Positions 15,787-24,020 of a stretch of 36,897 nucleotides of DNA are shown here, piece by piece. The stretch is from Ignavibacteria bacterium. Its GTDB lineage: Bacteria; Bacteroidota; Ignavibacteria; Ignavibacteriales; Melioribacteraceae. The notes beneath the pieces are model-generated. The model saw nothing but the letters and a program-made list of their open reading frames with translations, was not told where the DNA came from and searched no databases. The first letter of the stretch is position 1; the number at the start of each line of letters is the position of its first letter. The stretch spans positions 1-36,897 of the forward strand of contig WPAE01000023.1 in the NCBI GenBank assembly GCA_009773205.1, given 5' to 3'. The translations under genes and the position numbers were made by a program.

Positions 15787-16533
15787 ATGACAAATAACTT
15801 AGAGCATTTTCCGCGCGAATTGACTATACAAGAAAAAGAATTACTGCATACAGCGCTTCCAGAAAATAAAATTGGTTATAAATTTTATAGAGATAAAATT
15901 GAGCGAATGGTTGTACTTGGGCATGGTAGATTTGGAAACGGTAATTTTATTCTTGGTCCTATTGACAGCGAACCAGATTTGGAATCAAATTCGACTCCAA
16001 TTTTTGCTATCTCTAAAATAGTTTACGATGATCATGAAATTTATGTAACTATACATCATGAAATTGAAGAGCAAATTGAAATTGATATTCAAAATTTTGA
16101 TTTGACTCCTAAGATTAGCCAGATGAAAGAGAATTACAGGTGGACATATTCGAATTGGGTGCCCGGTCAAAAAGCTCCTTTTGATAATACTACGGTTAGA
16201 GAGATTCATCTTGTTCTTAAATCTTTAGTTCTTGTTATTGCTGCCGAGCACAGAAAAATTTGGGTTTACAGTGCAAAGGATGAAGTAAACTATCTGATTC
16301 CGGTTACTAATTTTTATAACGAACTGATGTTGCTTATGGATGAGAGAAATCCGGAAGTTGCTCTTAACCCAAACAGATTGTTTACTAATCTTAATGAGTA
16401 TTCCGATGAAAAACTTGGACAGGCATTTTTACTTTACAACAAGTATTGGAACAGAATAGATGTTGATTATTCTTTGTTCGACCCAAAGATGGTTCAACGC
16501 AAAAAATCTTTTTTTGATTTCTTGAAAAGCTAA
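15787..16533 (+). CDS. Unknown protein within the Kdo cluster
   Basis: A protein of about 248 residues that I do not recognise. There is no signal peptide or clear membrane helix; one moderately hydrophobic segment (REIHLVLKSLVLVIAAEHRK) lies around residue 140. It looks soluble, with mixed alpha/beta content, a glycine-rich VLGHGRFGNGNFILGP segment near residue 45, and acidic and aromatic residues throughout. It is placed between the kdsC-like gene and kdsD, overlapping the former if the GTG at 15778 is used; ATG 15787 is the alternative chosen here. The position suggests a link to Kdo or LPS synthesis, but the sequence does not show one. Confidence 0.6.
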   Translation: MTNNLEHFPRELTIQEKELLHTALPENKIGYKFYRDKIERMVVLGHGRFGNGNFILGPIDSEPDLESNSTPIFAISKIVYDDHEIYVTIHHEIEEQIEIDIQNFDLTPKISQMKENYRWTYSNWVPGQKAPFDNTTVREIHLVLKSLVLVIAAEHRKIWVYSAKDEVNYLIPVTNFYNELMLLMDERNPEVALNPNRLFTNLNEYSDEKLGQAFLLYNKYWNRIDVDYSLFDPKMVQRKKSFFDFLKS

Positions 16534-16542
16534 GAGGAATTG

Positions 16543-17520
16543 GTGAACAAAGAACAAATAATTTCTAAAGGTAAAGAAGTAATTCGGATAGAATCTGAGG
16601 CAGTAAAAAATCTTATTGAATCTGTTGATGATAATTTTGCTAAGACAATAGAACATATTTTTAATTCTAACGGAAGAGTTGTTTTTACTGGTATGGGGAA
16701 ATCCGGTTTAATTGCCCGAAAAATTGTAGCTACGTTAAACTCAACGGGAACAGCTGCAATTTTTATGCATCCAACCGATGCACTGCACGGCGATCTTGGT
16801 ATGGTTAGAAGCGAAGACACGGTTATTCTAATATCGAAAAGCGGCAGCACTGAAGAGCTTCTCAACTTAGTGCCGATGTTTAAGAGAATTGGCGTAACTA
16901 TAATTGGTATGTTGGGAGAATTGGATTCCAGACTTGCAAACCAATGCGATTTGATTTTGAATGTGAGCGTTAAAGAAGAAGCTTGCCCTCACGATCTAGC
17001 GCCAACGTCTTCAACAACTACCGCTCTTGTAATGGGCGATGCCTTAGCCATTGCACTATTAGAAATGCGTGGCTTTACCCCAGAAGATTTCGCTTTTCTA
17101 CATCCAGGCGGCAGTTTAGGAAAACGTCTTTCCCTAAAAATTTCTGAAATAATGACCAGCGGAAAAGATTTCCCTTGCGTTAATGTGTGGACTTCTCTTA
17201 AAGATTCTATTCTTGAAATAACTTCTAAACGTTTAGGTGTTACTTGTGTTGTAAACGATGAAGGAATATTAGCCGGAATAATTACAGACGGAGACTTGCG
17301 ACGCTTACTCGAAAAATCTTTAGACTTGCGAAACCTTGTTGCTTCCGATGCAATGACACTCAAGCCTAAAACAATTGCTAAAGAACTTTTGGCATCTTTT
17401 GCTTTGCAGCAAATGGAACAATACAATATTACTTCTTTGATAGTTGTTGATAAAGATAAAAGACCAGAAGGCATTGTTCACCTACACGATCTTGTGAAAT
17501 TAGGTTTACAATCAAGATGA
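16543..17520 (+). CDS. kdsD: Arabinose-5-phosphate isomerase (KpsF/GutQ family)
   Basis: About 325 residues: an N-terminal SIS sugar-isomerase domain followed by two CBS domains. The SIS part shows VVFTGMGKSGLIARKIV, the family segment FMHPTDALHGDLGMV, and VILISKSGSTEELLNL. The CBS pair begins near residue 205 (SEIMTSGKDFPCV and SDAMTLKPKTI). It interconverts ribulose 5-phosphate and arabinose 5-phosphate, feeding KdsA. GAGGA at 16534-16538 is better spaced for GTG 16543 than for TTG 16540. It overlaps lptC by 4 bases (ATGA). Confidence 0.95.
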   Translation: MNKEQIISKGKEVIRIESEAVKNLIESVDDNFAKTIEHIFNSNGRVVFTGMGKSGLIARKIVATLNSTGTAAIFMHPTDALHGDLGMVRSEDTVILISKSGSTEELLNLVPMFKRIGVTIIGMLGELDSRLANQCDLILNVSVKEEACPHDLAPTSSTTTALVMGDALAIALLEMRGFTPEDFAFLHPGGSLGKRLSLKISEIMTSGKDFPCVNVWTSLKDSILEITSKRLGVTCVVNDEGILAGIITDGDLRRLLEKSLDLRNLVASDAMTLKPKTIAKELLASFALQQMEQYNITSLIVVDKDKRPEGIVHLHDLVKLGLQSR

Positions 17521-18062
17521 AAAAGTTTTGCGCATTTCTAATTATTGTAATGCTTTCCGCATGCTCGGAAGAAAAAATCCAGCCTCAAATTGATAGAACA
17601 AAAACTGAAGGAGAAATTCCTTCGCACGAAAGCTGGAACTCAAAAATTATGTTTACTGATGAAGGCAGAATTAAAGCAGTCCTGTACTCTAACCACCTTA
17701 AAAAATTTGAAATACAAAAAGTAACATTGCTGGAAGGTGTTAAAATTGATTTTTATGATAAGCAGCAGAAAAGCACATCTTATCTAACTTCGTTGACCGG
17801 AAAAGTTGATGATATTATGCGAGATATGTACGCATTTGGAAATGTTGTTGCAAGAAACGACAGCGGAGTTGTACTTAAAACTGAAGAATTAAAATGGCGT
17901 AATTCAGATCAAAAAATTGTTACTGAGAGATTTGTTTCTATAACTACAAAAAAAGAAATTATTGAAGGCTACGGTTTAGAATCAGACCAAAGCTTGAATA
18001 ATTATGTTGTCTTCAATCCAACATACACTGCTTCTGCTACTAAAGAGGAGAAAACAAAATGA
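17517..18062 (+). CDS. lptC: LptC-family LPS export lipoprotein
   Basis: A 181-residue protein with a lipoprotein signal (KKFCAFLIIVMLSAC, Cys16). The rest is the beta-jellyroll of LptC/YrbK: SWNSKIMFTDEGRIKAVLYS, VKIDFYDKQQKSTSYLTS, YAFGNVVARNDSGVVLKTEEL and YGLESDQSLNNY. Enterobacterial LptC is held by an N-terminal helix, whereas Bacteroidota-type LptC proteins are often lipoproteins, as here. It bridges the LptB2FG transporter to LptA in the periplasm. Overlaps at both ends (4 bases each) place it in one operon with kdsD and the OstA-like gene. Confidence 0.88.
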   Translation: MKKFCAFLIIVMLSACSEEKIQPQIDRTKTEGEIPSHESWNSKIMFTDEGRIKAVLYSNHLKKFEIQKVTLLEGVKIDFYDKQQKSTSYLTSLTGKVDDIMRDMYAFGNVVARNDSGVVLKTEELKWRNSDQKIVTERFVSITTKKEIIEGYGLESDQSLNNYVVFNPTYTASATKEEKTK

Positions 18063-19483
18063 AGTTTTGCGCCTCGCTTTTTTTCTTCTTTCTTTGCTAC
18101 GCAGCTTTTTTAGCGCAGGATAATAACCGTATTGTTGCTATTGGAGATAGTCTTGTTGGCAAACTAATAAATGGAGAAAGCATTAGAGAACTTCATGGAA
18201 ATGTTGTAATGACTCAAGGCGCTGTTAGCATAACTTGCGATAAAGCTATTCAATATTTAGCTAAGAACGAAGCGGAGTTAATTGGAAACGTTGTTGTTAC
18301 TCAAGACAGTATAGTTATCAAAACAATACGTGGTTATTACTTTGGCAATAGTAATATTGCGTTTTCTAAAAATGGAATTGATTTATCAGACGGGCACGTT
18401 CAGCTATACTCAAAAACAGGTTATTATTATTTCGATGAGAAACGCTCCTATTTCTATGATCAAGTTAACTTGAAAGAAGGCGTTTCTAATCTTTCGGCTT
18501 TGCGGCTTAACTATTTTGATGATGAAGACAAAGTGATAGCTGGCGGAAATGTAATTGTTAGCGATACTTCATCAACTATGCTTGCCGATAGTCTCATTTA
18601 TTTTAGAAATACAAAAAACACATTTGCCTTTAACAATATTAGGCTCTATAACTATAAAGACCGTATTGCAATATTTGGAGAACGCTTAGAAGATGTCGGT
18701 CAAAATAAATACTCAAAGATTTGGGGTAATCCTTTCTTTGCCAGAATTGATACTGCCTCTGATGGACAGTTAGATACTTTAATGGTAAGCTCTATGTTGA
18801 TGGAAGCATTTGATGACAGCGTTCAAAAAATGGTTGCAACCGATTCCGTTAAAATTCTAAAAACCGGTTTTGCTTCTTCAAATCATCAGACTTTTTTCTT
18901 TAGTGCAAATAATGAGATTCGAACTTTTAAAAAAGAAGGAGATGAGCTTCCTCCTGTTATTTGGAATGACGAAACACAGCTTAGCGGAGATTCTGTTTAT
19001 GTTTTTATTAAAGATAACAGGCTAACCAGAATTAATCTTAATTCTAACGCGGTTATCATTTCCGAACACAAGGATAAGCCGTTTCGGTTCGATCAAATTT
19101 CGGGCAAAGCTGTAAAAATATTTTTTGAAAATGGAGAAATTAATCTTACAGATGTAACCGGAAACGTGCTTAGCATTTATTACTTATATGATGAAGATGA
19201 ACCGAATGGATTGGTAAAATCAAGCTCCCAGAGCGCAAAAATTTATTTTGAAAATGGAGAAGTTAAAGACGTTAGACTTTATGGTAAACCAGCAACAGAA
19301 TTTCATCCAGAAAACTTACTTGAAGGAAAAGAAAAAGAATTCACAATACCCTCTTTCAAAATTTTTACAAACAAGCCAACTAAAGAACAGCTTCTTAGCC
19401 GAAACAATAAAGTTCTTTATTACTTAACAAAGGATTCAGCCTATTATGCAGAAAAATTTAATCTTAAGGGGCGAAAGCCTTAA
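18059..19483 (+). CDS. OstA/LptA-like periplasmic LPS transport protein
   Basis: A 474-residue protein with a signal peptide (ends AAFLAQD) and repeated OstA-type beta strands: [56 protein letters not shown] and [17 protein letters not shown]. It is much longer than E. coli LptA (185 residues) and shorter than LptD, and lacks an evident barrel domain. Bacteroidota and Ignavibacteria often carry such extended OstA-like proteins. Sited between lptC and lptB, it is the natural candidate for the periplasmic bridge carrying LPS. Its end overlaps lptB by 38 bases. Confidence 0.85.
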   Translation: MKFCASLFFFFLCYAAFLAQDNNRIVAIGDSLVGKLINGESIRELHGNVVMTQGAVSITCDKAIQYLAKNEAELIGNVVVTQDSIVIKTIRGYYFGNSNIAFSKNGIDLSDGHVQLYSKTGYYYFDEKRSYFYDQVNLKEGVSNLSALRLNYFDDEDKVIAGGNVIVSDTSSTMLADSLIYFRNTKNTFAFNNIRLYNYKDRIAIFGERLEDVGQNKYSKIWGNPFFARIDTASDGQLDTLMVSSMLMEAFDDSVQKMVATDSVKILKTGFASSNHQTFFFSANNEIRTFKKEGDELPPVIWNDETQLSGDSVYVFIKDNRLTRINLNSNAVIISEHKDKPFRFDQISGKAVKIFFENGEINLTDVTGNVLSIYYLYDEDEPNGLVKSSSQSAKIYFENGEVKDVRLYGKPATEFHPENLLEGKEKEFTIPSFKIFTNKPTKEQLLSRNNKVLYYLTKDSAYYAEKFNLKGRKP

Positions 19484-20189
19484 AAAGATTTACAAAAAAC
19501 GCACTGTAGTAAACAGAGTTTCAGTTAAAGTTGAACAGGGCGAAGTAGTTGGACTGCTCGGTCCAAACGGAGCCGGTAAAACAACAACTTTTTATATGAT
19601 TGTTGGAATGATTAAACCTTATGAAGGAAGTGTATTTCTTAATGAAGCAGATATTACTAACGAGCCAATGTACAAACGAGCAAAAATGGGAATTGGCTAT
19701 CTGCCTCAAGAGGCTTCTGTTTTTAGAAAATTAAGTGTTGAAGATAATGTGATGGCAGTGCTTCAGATGACAGGATTACCAGCTAAAGAGAGACTTGAAA
19801 AACAAGAAAAATTGTTAGAAGAACTCGGTTTGAATCTTGTAAGAAAAACGCTCGGCTTTCAACTTAGCGGCGGAGAAAGAAGACGCTGCGAAATAGCAAG
19901 AGCTTTGGCCACAGATCCAAAATTCATTTTACTTGATGAACCTTTTGCCGGCGTAGATCCTATTGCAGTTGAAGATATTATGAGCATTGTTGCTAATCTC
20001 AAACACAAAGGAATTGGCATTTTGATTACAGACCATAATGTACACGAAACGCTTAGCATAGTGGATAGAGCTTATATTTTAATAAACGGACAAATATTTA
20101 AAGATGGCACTGCGCACCAATTGGCCGAAGACCAAGATGTACGCAAGCTTTATTTAGGTGAAAAATTTAAGTTAGACAGATATTCTTAA
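19446..20189 (+). CDS. lptB: LPS export ABC transporter ATP-binding protein
   Basis: A 247-residue LptB, the ATPase that powers LPS extraction from the inner membrane. Walker A is [15 protein letters not shown], the Q-loop region is [13 protein letters not shown], the signature is [17 protein letters not shown], and Walker B is [18 protein letters not shown] with the switch histidine in [13 protein letters not shown] 19446 gives a normal LptB N-terminus ([18 protein letters not shown]) and lies inside the preceding frame, giving a 38-base overlap. The stop overlaps tail to tail with the stop of the next gene on the other strand. Confidence 0.96.
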   Translation: MQKNLILRGESLKKIYKKRTVVNRVSVKVEQGEVVGLLGPNGAGKTTTFYMIVGMIKPYEGSVFLNEADITNEPMYKRAKMGIGYLPQEASVFRKLSVEDNVMAVLQMTGLPAKERLEKQEKLLEELGLNLVRKTLGFQLSGGERRRCEIARALATDPKFILLDEPFAGVDPIAVEDIMSIVANLKHKGIGILITDHNVHETLSIVDRAYILINGQIFKDGTAHQLAEDQDVRKLYLGEKFKLDRYS

Positions 20190-20383
20190 ATGAAAGAAAT
20201 AGCAAAATAAGTAATAGCTGAAACCCCGACAGCATACAAAATTATCATAACTACTATTTTAATATTCTTTTTTCTATTGAGATTTCTTTGATAAGTCCAA
20301 GTTGCCTGGTCATCTCGTTTGTAATCACCTTTCTCTATAGACCAATTCTTATCTGGCTGATACATTTTTTTGTTGTCTTTCAT
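20186..20383 (-). CDS. Small single-helix membrane protein, unknown
   Basis: A 65-residue protein: a charged, aromatic N-terminal half ([20 protein letters not shown]) and one C-terminal membrane helix ([20 protein letters not shown]). An in-frame ATG exists at 20404, but GGGAG lies just before the ATG at 20383, which is therefore preferred. Its stop codon shares bases with the lptB stop on the other strand (TTAA at 20186-20189). I do not recognise the family. It may be in one transcript with the aldehyde dehydrogenase upstream (80-base gap). Confidence 0.6.
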   Translation of the reverse strand: MKDNKKMYQPDKNWSIEKGDYKRDDQATWTYQRNLNRKKNIKIVVMIILYAVGVSAITYFAISFI

Positions 20384-20463
20384 ATCTCCCACAATTATAG
20401 CCATAATTAATTCGTGAACGAATGATAAGTATCACTAATAAAGCAAATACCTCTAAACAAACT

Positions 20464-22056
20464 TTATTTTGAAAACTCCTTCATTATTTTTTTGATTTCT
20501 GTTTCCGAAATCCCACTTCCAAATTCAGCATGTTTACTTTCAGGTTTTGCCTGTGCTTCAGTTTTGCCAAATTCAATGTTTGGGTTTCCGGCTCTTGCTC
20601 TTAATCTCTCTTCAATTTGTTTTGTAAAACTGCCTTCGCTGTAACCTGTTTTGGCATTAGAAACTGCAGAATATCCTTCTAAGGAAGTTAAACTATTGCC
20701 TTGATTTATAACTCTGGATTCAAAAGCAAGAGTTTTTACATTCATTAAATGCATTGCGCTAACATTTTCGGAAATAATAGAGCCGCCCCAAGTGCCCGGT
20801 CCTAAAGTCATCGAAGGCATTAAATCTGTTGAATAACCAACTGCGCCTACTGATGAAGGAGTATTAACTACAATTCTAAAAGCAGGCTTTTCAAGAGCAA
20901 ATTTCATAATTATATCTTTATCGTTTGAGTGAATTGCAAGTGTGTGCCCAATTCCGCCAAACTCAAGCAACTCAATACATTTATGGCAGCCATCCATCCA
21001 TCCATCAACAGTATAATATGCCAGCACAGGTGAAAGTTTTTCTATAGAAAGAGGCTCTTTTTTTCCAACAACTTCACATTCAGCAATCAGAACGGTAGTG
21101 GTTTCTGGTACAGAAAAACCGGCATAGTTGGCAATCCATACAGCGGATTTACCAACAATCTCAGCATTAAGCTTTGCGCCTTTTGCAATTTTATCTTCAA
21201 GTTTTTTCTTCTCATCAGCATTTACAAAATAGCAGCCTTTCTTTTTAGCAGCTTCTTTTACTTTTTCACTAATGGCTCTATCAACAACAATTGCCTGCTC
21301 AGAAGAACAAAGTACGCCATTATCAAAAGTAGTTCCGAATACAATATCTGCTACCGCTTTTTCTATGTTTGCACTTTTTTCGATGAATGCAGGCACGTTA
21401 CCTGCACCAACTCCGTAAGCAGGTTTTCCTGAGCTATATGCCGCGCGAACCATTGGCATTCCGCCTGTTGCTAAAATTACAGCAATATTTTTATCGTGCA
21501 TTAAAGCATCTGTTCCTTCTAAAGTAGGAATAGAAAGACACTGAATTAATCCTTTAGGAGCCCCGGCTTTTTCAGCTGCCTCTGTAACAACTTTGAGAGC
21601 TTCTTTTGTACAATTAACTGCTTTTGGATGAGGAGATACAACTATTCCGTTTCTACATTTCAAAGAAATAATTGCTTTAAACATTGCGGTTGATGTTGGA
21701 TTTGTAGATGGAACTAATGCGGCAACAATTCCCATAGGTTCGGCAATTTTCAATATTTTGCCATTACTGCGAACCTCAATAACGCCAACGGTTTTTAAGT
21801 CTTTAATCGAGTTCCATACATCGCGGGTGCCAAACTGGTTTTTAATAATTTTGTCCGAAACCTTTCCAAAGCCGGTTTCTTCATAAGCCATTTTAGCAAG
21901 ACGTTCAGCTTCGTTATAGCCGGCATCAACCATTGCTTTTACAACTTTATCTACTTGCTCCTGGCTGAAGTGTTTATACTCGAGCTGCGCTTGTTTGGCT
22001 TGAGAAGCAAGATTGCGCGCCTCTTGAATTGATAAAAGATCTTTGTCTAAGCTCAT
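20464..22056 (-). CDS. CoA-acylating aldehyde dehydrogenase with C-terminal extension (EutE/PduP-like)
   Basis: A 530-residue enzyme of the EutE/PduP/AdhE-N class, which oxidises an aldehyde to its acyl-CoA with NAD+. The start IQEARNLASQAKQAQLEYKH, SFSQEQ-like segment, EETGFGKVSDKIIKN, VPSTNPTSTAMFKAI, ILATGGMPMVRAAYSSGKPA and the catalytic cysteine C250 in FDNGVLCSSEQ are clear. It is 40-70 residues longer than usual. The extra C-terminus is a polar linker rich in Ala, Lys, Glu and Gly followed by an amphipathic helix (ISETEIKKIMKEFSK), the form of a microcompartment encapsulation peptide. It has its own promoter, and no alcohol dehydrogenase, phosphotransacylase or shell gene adjoins it. 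Confidence 0.9.
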   Translation of the reverse strand: MSLDKDLLSIQEARNLASQAKQAQLEYKHFSQEQVDKVVKAMVDAGYNEAERLAKMAYEETGFGKVSDKIIKNQFGTRDVWNSIKDLKTVGVIEVRSNGKILKIAEPMGIVAALVPSTNPTSTAMFKAIISLKCRNGIVVSPHPKAVNCTKEALKVVTEAAEKAGAPKGLIQCLSIPTLEGTDALMHDKNIAVILATGGMPMVRAAYSSGKPAYGVGAGNVPAFIEKSANIEKAVADIVFGTTFDNGVLCSSEQAIVVDRAISEKVKEAAKKKGCYFVNADEKKKLEDKIAKGAKLNAEIVGKSAVWIANYAGFSVPETTTVLIAECEVVGKKEPLSIEKLSPVLAYYTVDGWMDGCHKCIELLEFGGIGHTLAIHSNDKDIIMKFALEKPAFRIVVNTPSSVGAVGYSTDLMPSMTLGPGTWGGSIISENVSAMHLMNVKTLAFESRVINQGNSLTSLEGYSAVSNAKTGYSEGSFTKQIEERLRARAGNPNIEFGKTEAQAKPESKHAEFGSGISETEIKKIMKEFSK

Positions 22057-22078
22057 CTATTAACCATTGTTTGTCTAA

Positions 22079-22110
22079 CGAAATATAAATACCGTTCTGC
22101 TGAACTTCAA
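22079..22110 (-). promoter_or_regulatory. Promoter of the aldehyde dehydrogenase gene
   Basis: On the minus strand: TTGAAG (22110 to 22105), a 17-base spacer, and TATATTTCG (22087 to 22079). It combines a fair -35 with a near-TATAAT box that also fits TAnnTTTCG. The start codon is about 23 bases further on. Confidence 0.6.
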
Positions 22111-22139
22111 TTTAAATTAATAAAGGTGGATTACGTAAG

Positions 22140-22208
22140 GGCGTCTCTAAAAACTAAAATTTCATCCCGCAGGGCGGGGCAAATGATATTGATATTTTTA
22201 GAGGCGCC
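22140..22208. repeat. Inverted-repeat element between regulator and dehydrogenase genes
   Basis: GGCGTCTCTAAAAA (22140-22153) and TTTTTAGAGGCGCC (22195-22208) are inverted repeats with one mismatch in 14. Inside is a second GC-rich hairpin, CCCGC with GCGGG. It begins 6 bases past the stop of the LytTR gene, so it may act as that operon's terminator; its nested form also suggests a small mobile palindrome. Confidence 0.65.
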
Positions 22209-22213
22209 TGTAA

Positions 22214-22960
22214 TTAAAATAAATCTTTTAGTTTAGAGTAGCCGGTTTTACTTACCGGTAGTTTTTTGCCATCGTGTAAAATAATTTGGTAAGATTCTTT
22301 TTCCAGCAATTCTATTTGCTTAATTAGAGCGAGTCTAACAATATATGAACGATGAATTCGCACAAAATCTTTTGAGTTTAGGCTCTCTTCAAAGTATTTC
22401 ATTGTTTTTTGCTTGAGAAAGTTTCCTTTCTCTGCGTAGAGCATTGTGTAATCATCCTGTGCTTCTATGTATTTAATTTCTTCAACTGGTACCAAAGTAA
22501 TTTTTTGCTGATTCTTTACAACTACACGTTCTAATGCTTCTCTGCTCGCTTCCGCTGTTTTTAGTATATCTTGAAATTTAGAAAGCGATACCGCCTTGTT
22601 GGACAAAAGTTTTTCTGCTTTTACAAGAGAGTCGTTAAATCTATCTTCTGAAAAAGGCTTGAGCAAATAGTCAGTTGCGTTTACATCAAAGGCTTTGAGA
22701 GCATACTGATCGTATGCTGTAGTAAAAATAATAACTGGAGGAGAATCAATTAATTCAAGCATTTCAAAACCGGTTAGCTTAGGCATTTGAATATCCAGAA
22801 AAATTAAATCAGGCTTCATTTCGTTAATTTGTTTTATTCCGTCAAACCCATTGTTACACTCTGCAAGCACTTCATATCCTTCATGCTTTGCGATGTAAGC
22901 TTTAATTAAATCTCTGCCAAGCTGTTCATCATCAATAATCAATGTTCTAATCTTTTTCAT
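22214..22960 (-). CDS. LytTR-family response regulator
   Basis: A 248-residue response regulator: receiver domain (1-120) plus a LytTR DNA-binding domain (about 145-245). Receiver residues are D10/D11 (LIIDDEQ), phosphoacceptor D56 in LIFLDIQMP, TTAYD and K101 in LLKPF. The LytTR part shows VEEIKYIEAQDDYTMLYAE, MKYFEESLN, FVRIHRSYIV and LPVSKTGYSKLK. It starts 2 bases after the kinase stop, so the two are a cognate pair. LytTR regulators typically bind pairs of direct repeats; targets are not identifiable here. Confidence 0.96.
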   Translation of the reverse strand: MKKIRTLIIDDEQLGRDLIKAYIAKHEGYEVLAECNNGFDGIKQINEMKPDLIFLDIQMPKLTGFEMLELIDSPPVIIFTTAYDQYALKAFDVNATDYLLKPFSEDRFNDSLVKAEKLLSNKAVSLSKFQDILKTAEASREALERVVVKNQQKITLVPVEEIKYIEAQDDYTMLYAEKGNFLKQKTMKYFEESLNSKDFVRIHRSYIVRLALIKQIELLEKESYQIILHDGKKLPVSKTGYSKLKDLF

Positions 22961-22962
22961 TT

Positions 22963-24015
22963 TTAACTCATTGGAATGTAAATAGTTATTTTGAAAGTGG
23001 AATTAGTTTTATCTACAACAACAAGGTTATCTTGGTTATAAATTAGTTTCATCCGGTTTTGAATATTTTTAATACCAATTCCAGCGCCTCTTTTAGGTAC
23101 AGATTCCGGGTCAAAATTATTTTCTACGATGATTTTAAAATATTCCTTTTCGATACTACACGAAAGTTTTATAATGACTTTTTCCAAGCTTTCGTAAACA
23201 CCATGTTTAACTGCGTTTTCAAATAAAGGCTGCAAAATCATATTGGGTACTTCTACCTCTTTACACTCGGGTTTTATTTCTTCAACAAACTCAAACTTAT
23301 CAGCAAAGCGAATCTTTTCAATATCCATATATAGCATCGCATTGTTGAGCTCATCAATAAGCCTGCTTTTTTGATTATCATTTTTAACAAGCGTGCTTCT
23401 TAGAAACGAAGAAAGCTTAATTGTCATTTCCTGGGCGCGCTGCGGGTTGCTTATTGTTAACGAGCTGATAGAATTTAGACTGTTAAAAATAAAATGTGGA
23501 TTAATCTGATATTTCAGAGCATTAAGTTCCGCTTCTTTTACTAAGCCTTTTAGTTCAACTTCCTTTAATACTTTTTCTTGGAAATTGTTGTAATAGATTA
23601 TTACATAGTTAATCGAAACAAGCGCGATGTAGTAAAGAATTCCAATTAAAAAACGCCAGATTAAAGATTGGTTTAGAAATTCTAAATAAAAATTTTCTTG
23701 AGATAAGATCTTGCTTACAATAAACTCGCTGGCAGCTACCCAAATTACTGCCGTTATAACAGCAGAGACAATGTGATCAAGAAAAATTTTTAGCGGCGTA
23801 TAGCTTTCGAGATTATTAAAGCGGACTGTGTACCAGATTCCAATACCAATTATCAAGTACAAAAAATTAAAAAAGAATGAATCAACAAGCGCAGCGTAAA
23901 ATTTTATATCTTGAACTATCATTATGATTGCAACGTGGGAAAGAAAAATCAAAAACCACATTGATGCATACGCTGCAAAAATTTTCCTATTGGTTGTAAA
24001 AGGATTGCTCATCAA
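22963..24015 (-). CDS. LytS-like sensor histidine kinase
   Basis: A 350-residue kinase with four N-terminal membrane helices (about 12-35, 44-62, 80-100, 120-142), a short coiled linker, a His_kinase domain with H174 in INPHFIFNSLNSISSL, an N-box (PLFENAVKHGVYE) and a G-box (GAGIGIKNIQNRM). There is no periplasmic sensor domain, so the signal is probably sensed within the membrane or via partner proteins. It follows the second LiaF-like gene by 5 bases and forms one operon with both LiaF-like proteins and the regulator. Confidence 0.95.
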   Translation of the reverse strand: MMSNPFTTNRKIFAAYASMWFLIFLSHVAIIMIVQDIKFYAALVDSFFFNFLYLIIGIGIWYTVRFNNLESYTPLKIFLDHIVSAVITAVIWVAASEFIVSKILSQENFYLEFLNQSLIWRFLIGILYYIALVSINYVIIYYNNFQEKVLKEVELKGLVKEAELNALKYQINPHFIFNSLNSISSLTISNPQRAQEMTIKLSSFLRSTLVKNDNQKSRLIDELNNAMLYMDIEKIRFADKFEFVEEIKPECKEVEVPNMILQPLFENAVKHGVYESLEKVIIKLSCSIEKEYFKIIVENNFDPESVPKRGAGIGIKNIQNRMKLIYNQDNLVVVDKTNSTFKITIYIPMS

Positions 24016-24020
24016 TAACC

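Noticed and set aside
16989-17474. 161-codon minus-strand frame inside kdsD
   Set aside because: Antisense shadow of a clear SIS/CBS protein.
20405-20463. Small palindrome ATTCGT/ACGAAT as terminator of the aldehyde dehydrogenase
   Set aside because: Two-base loop, AT-rich stem and no T-run; too weak to call.
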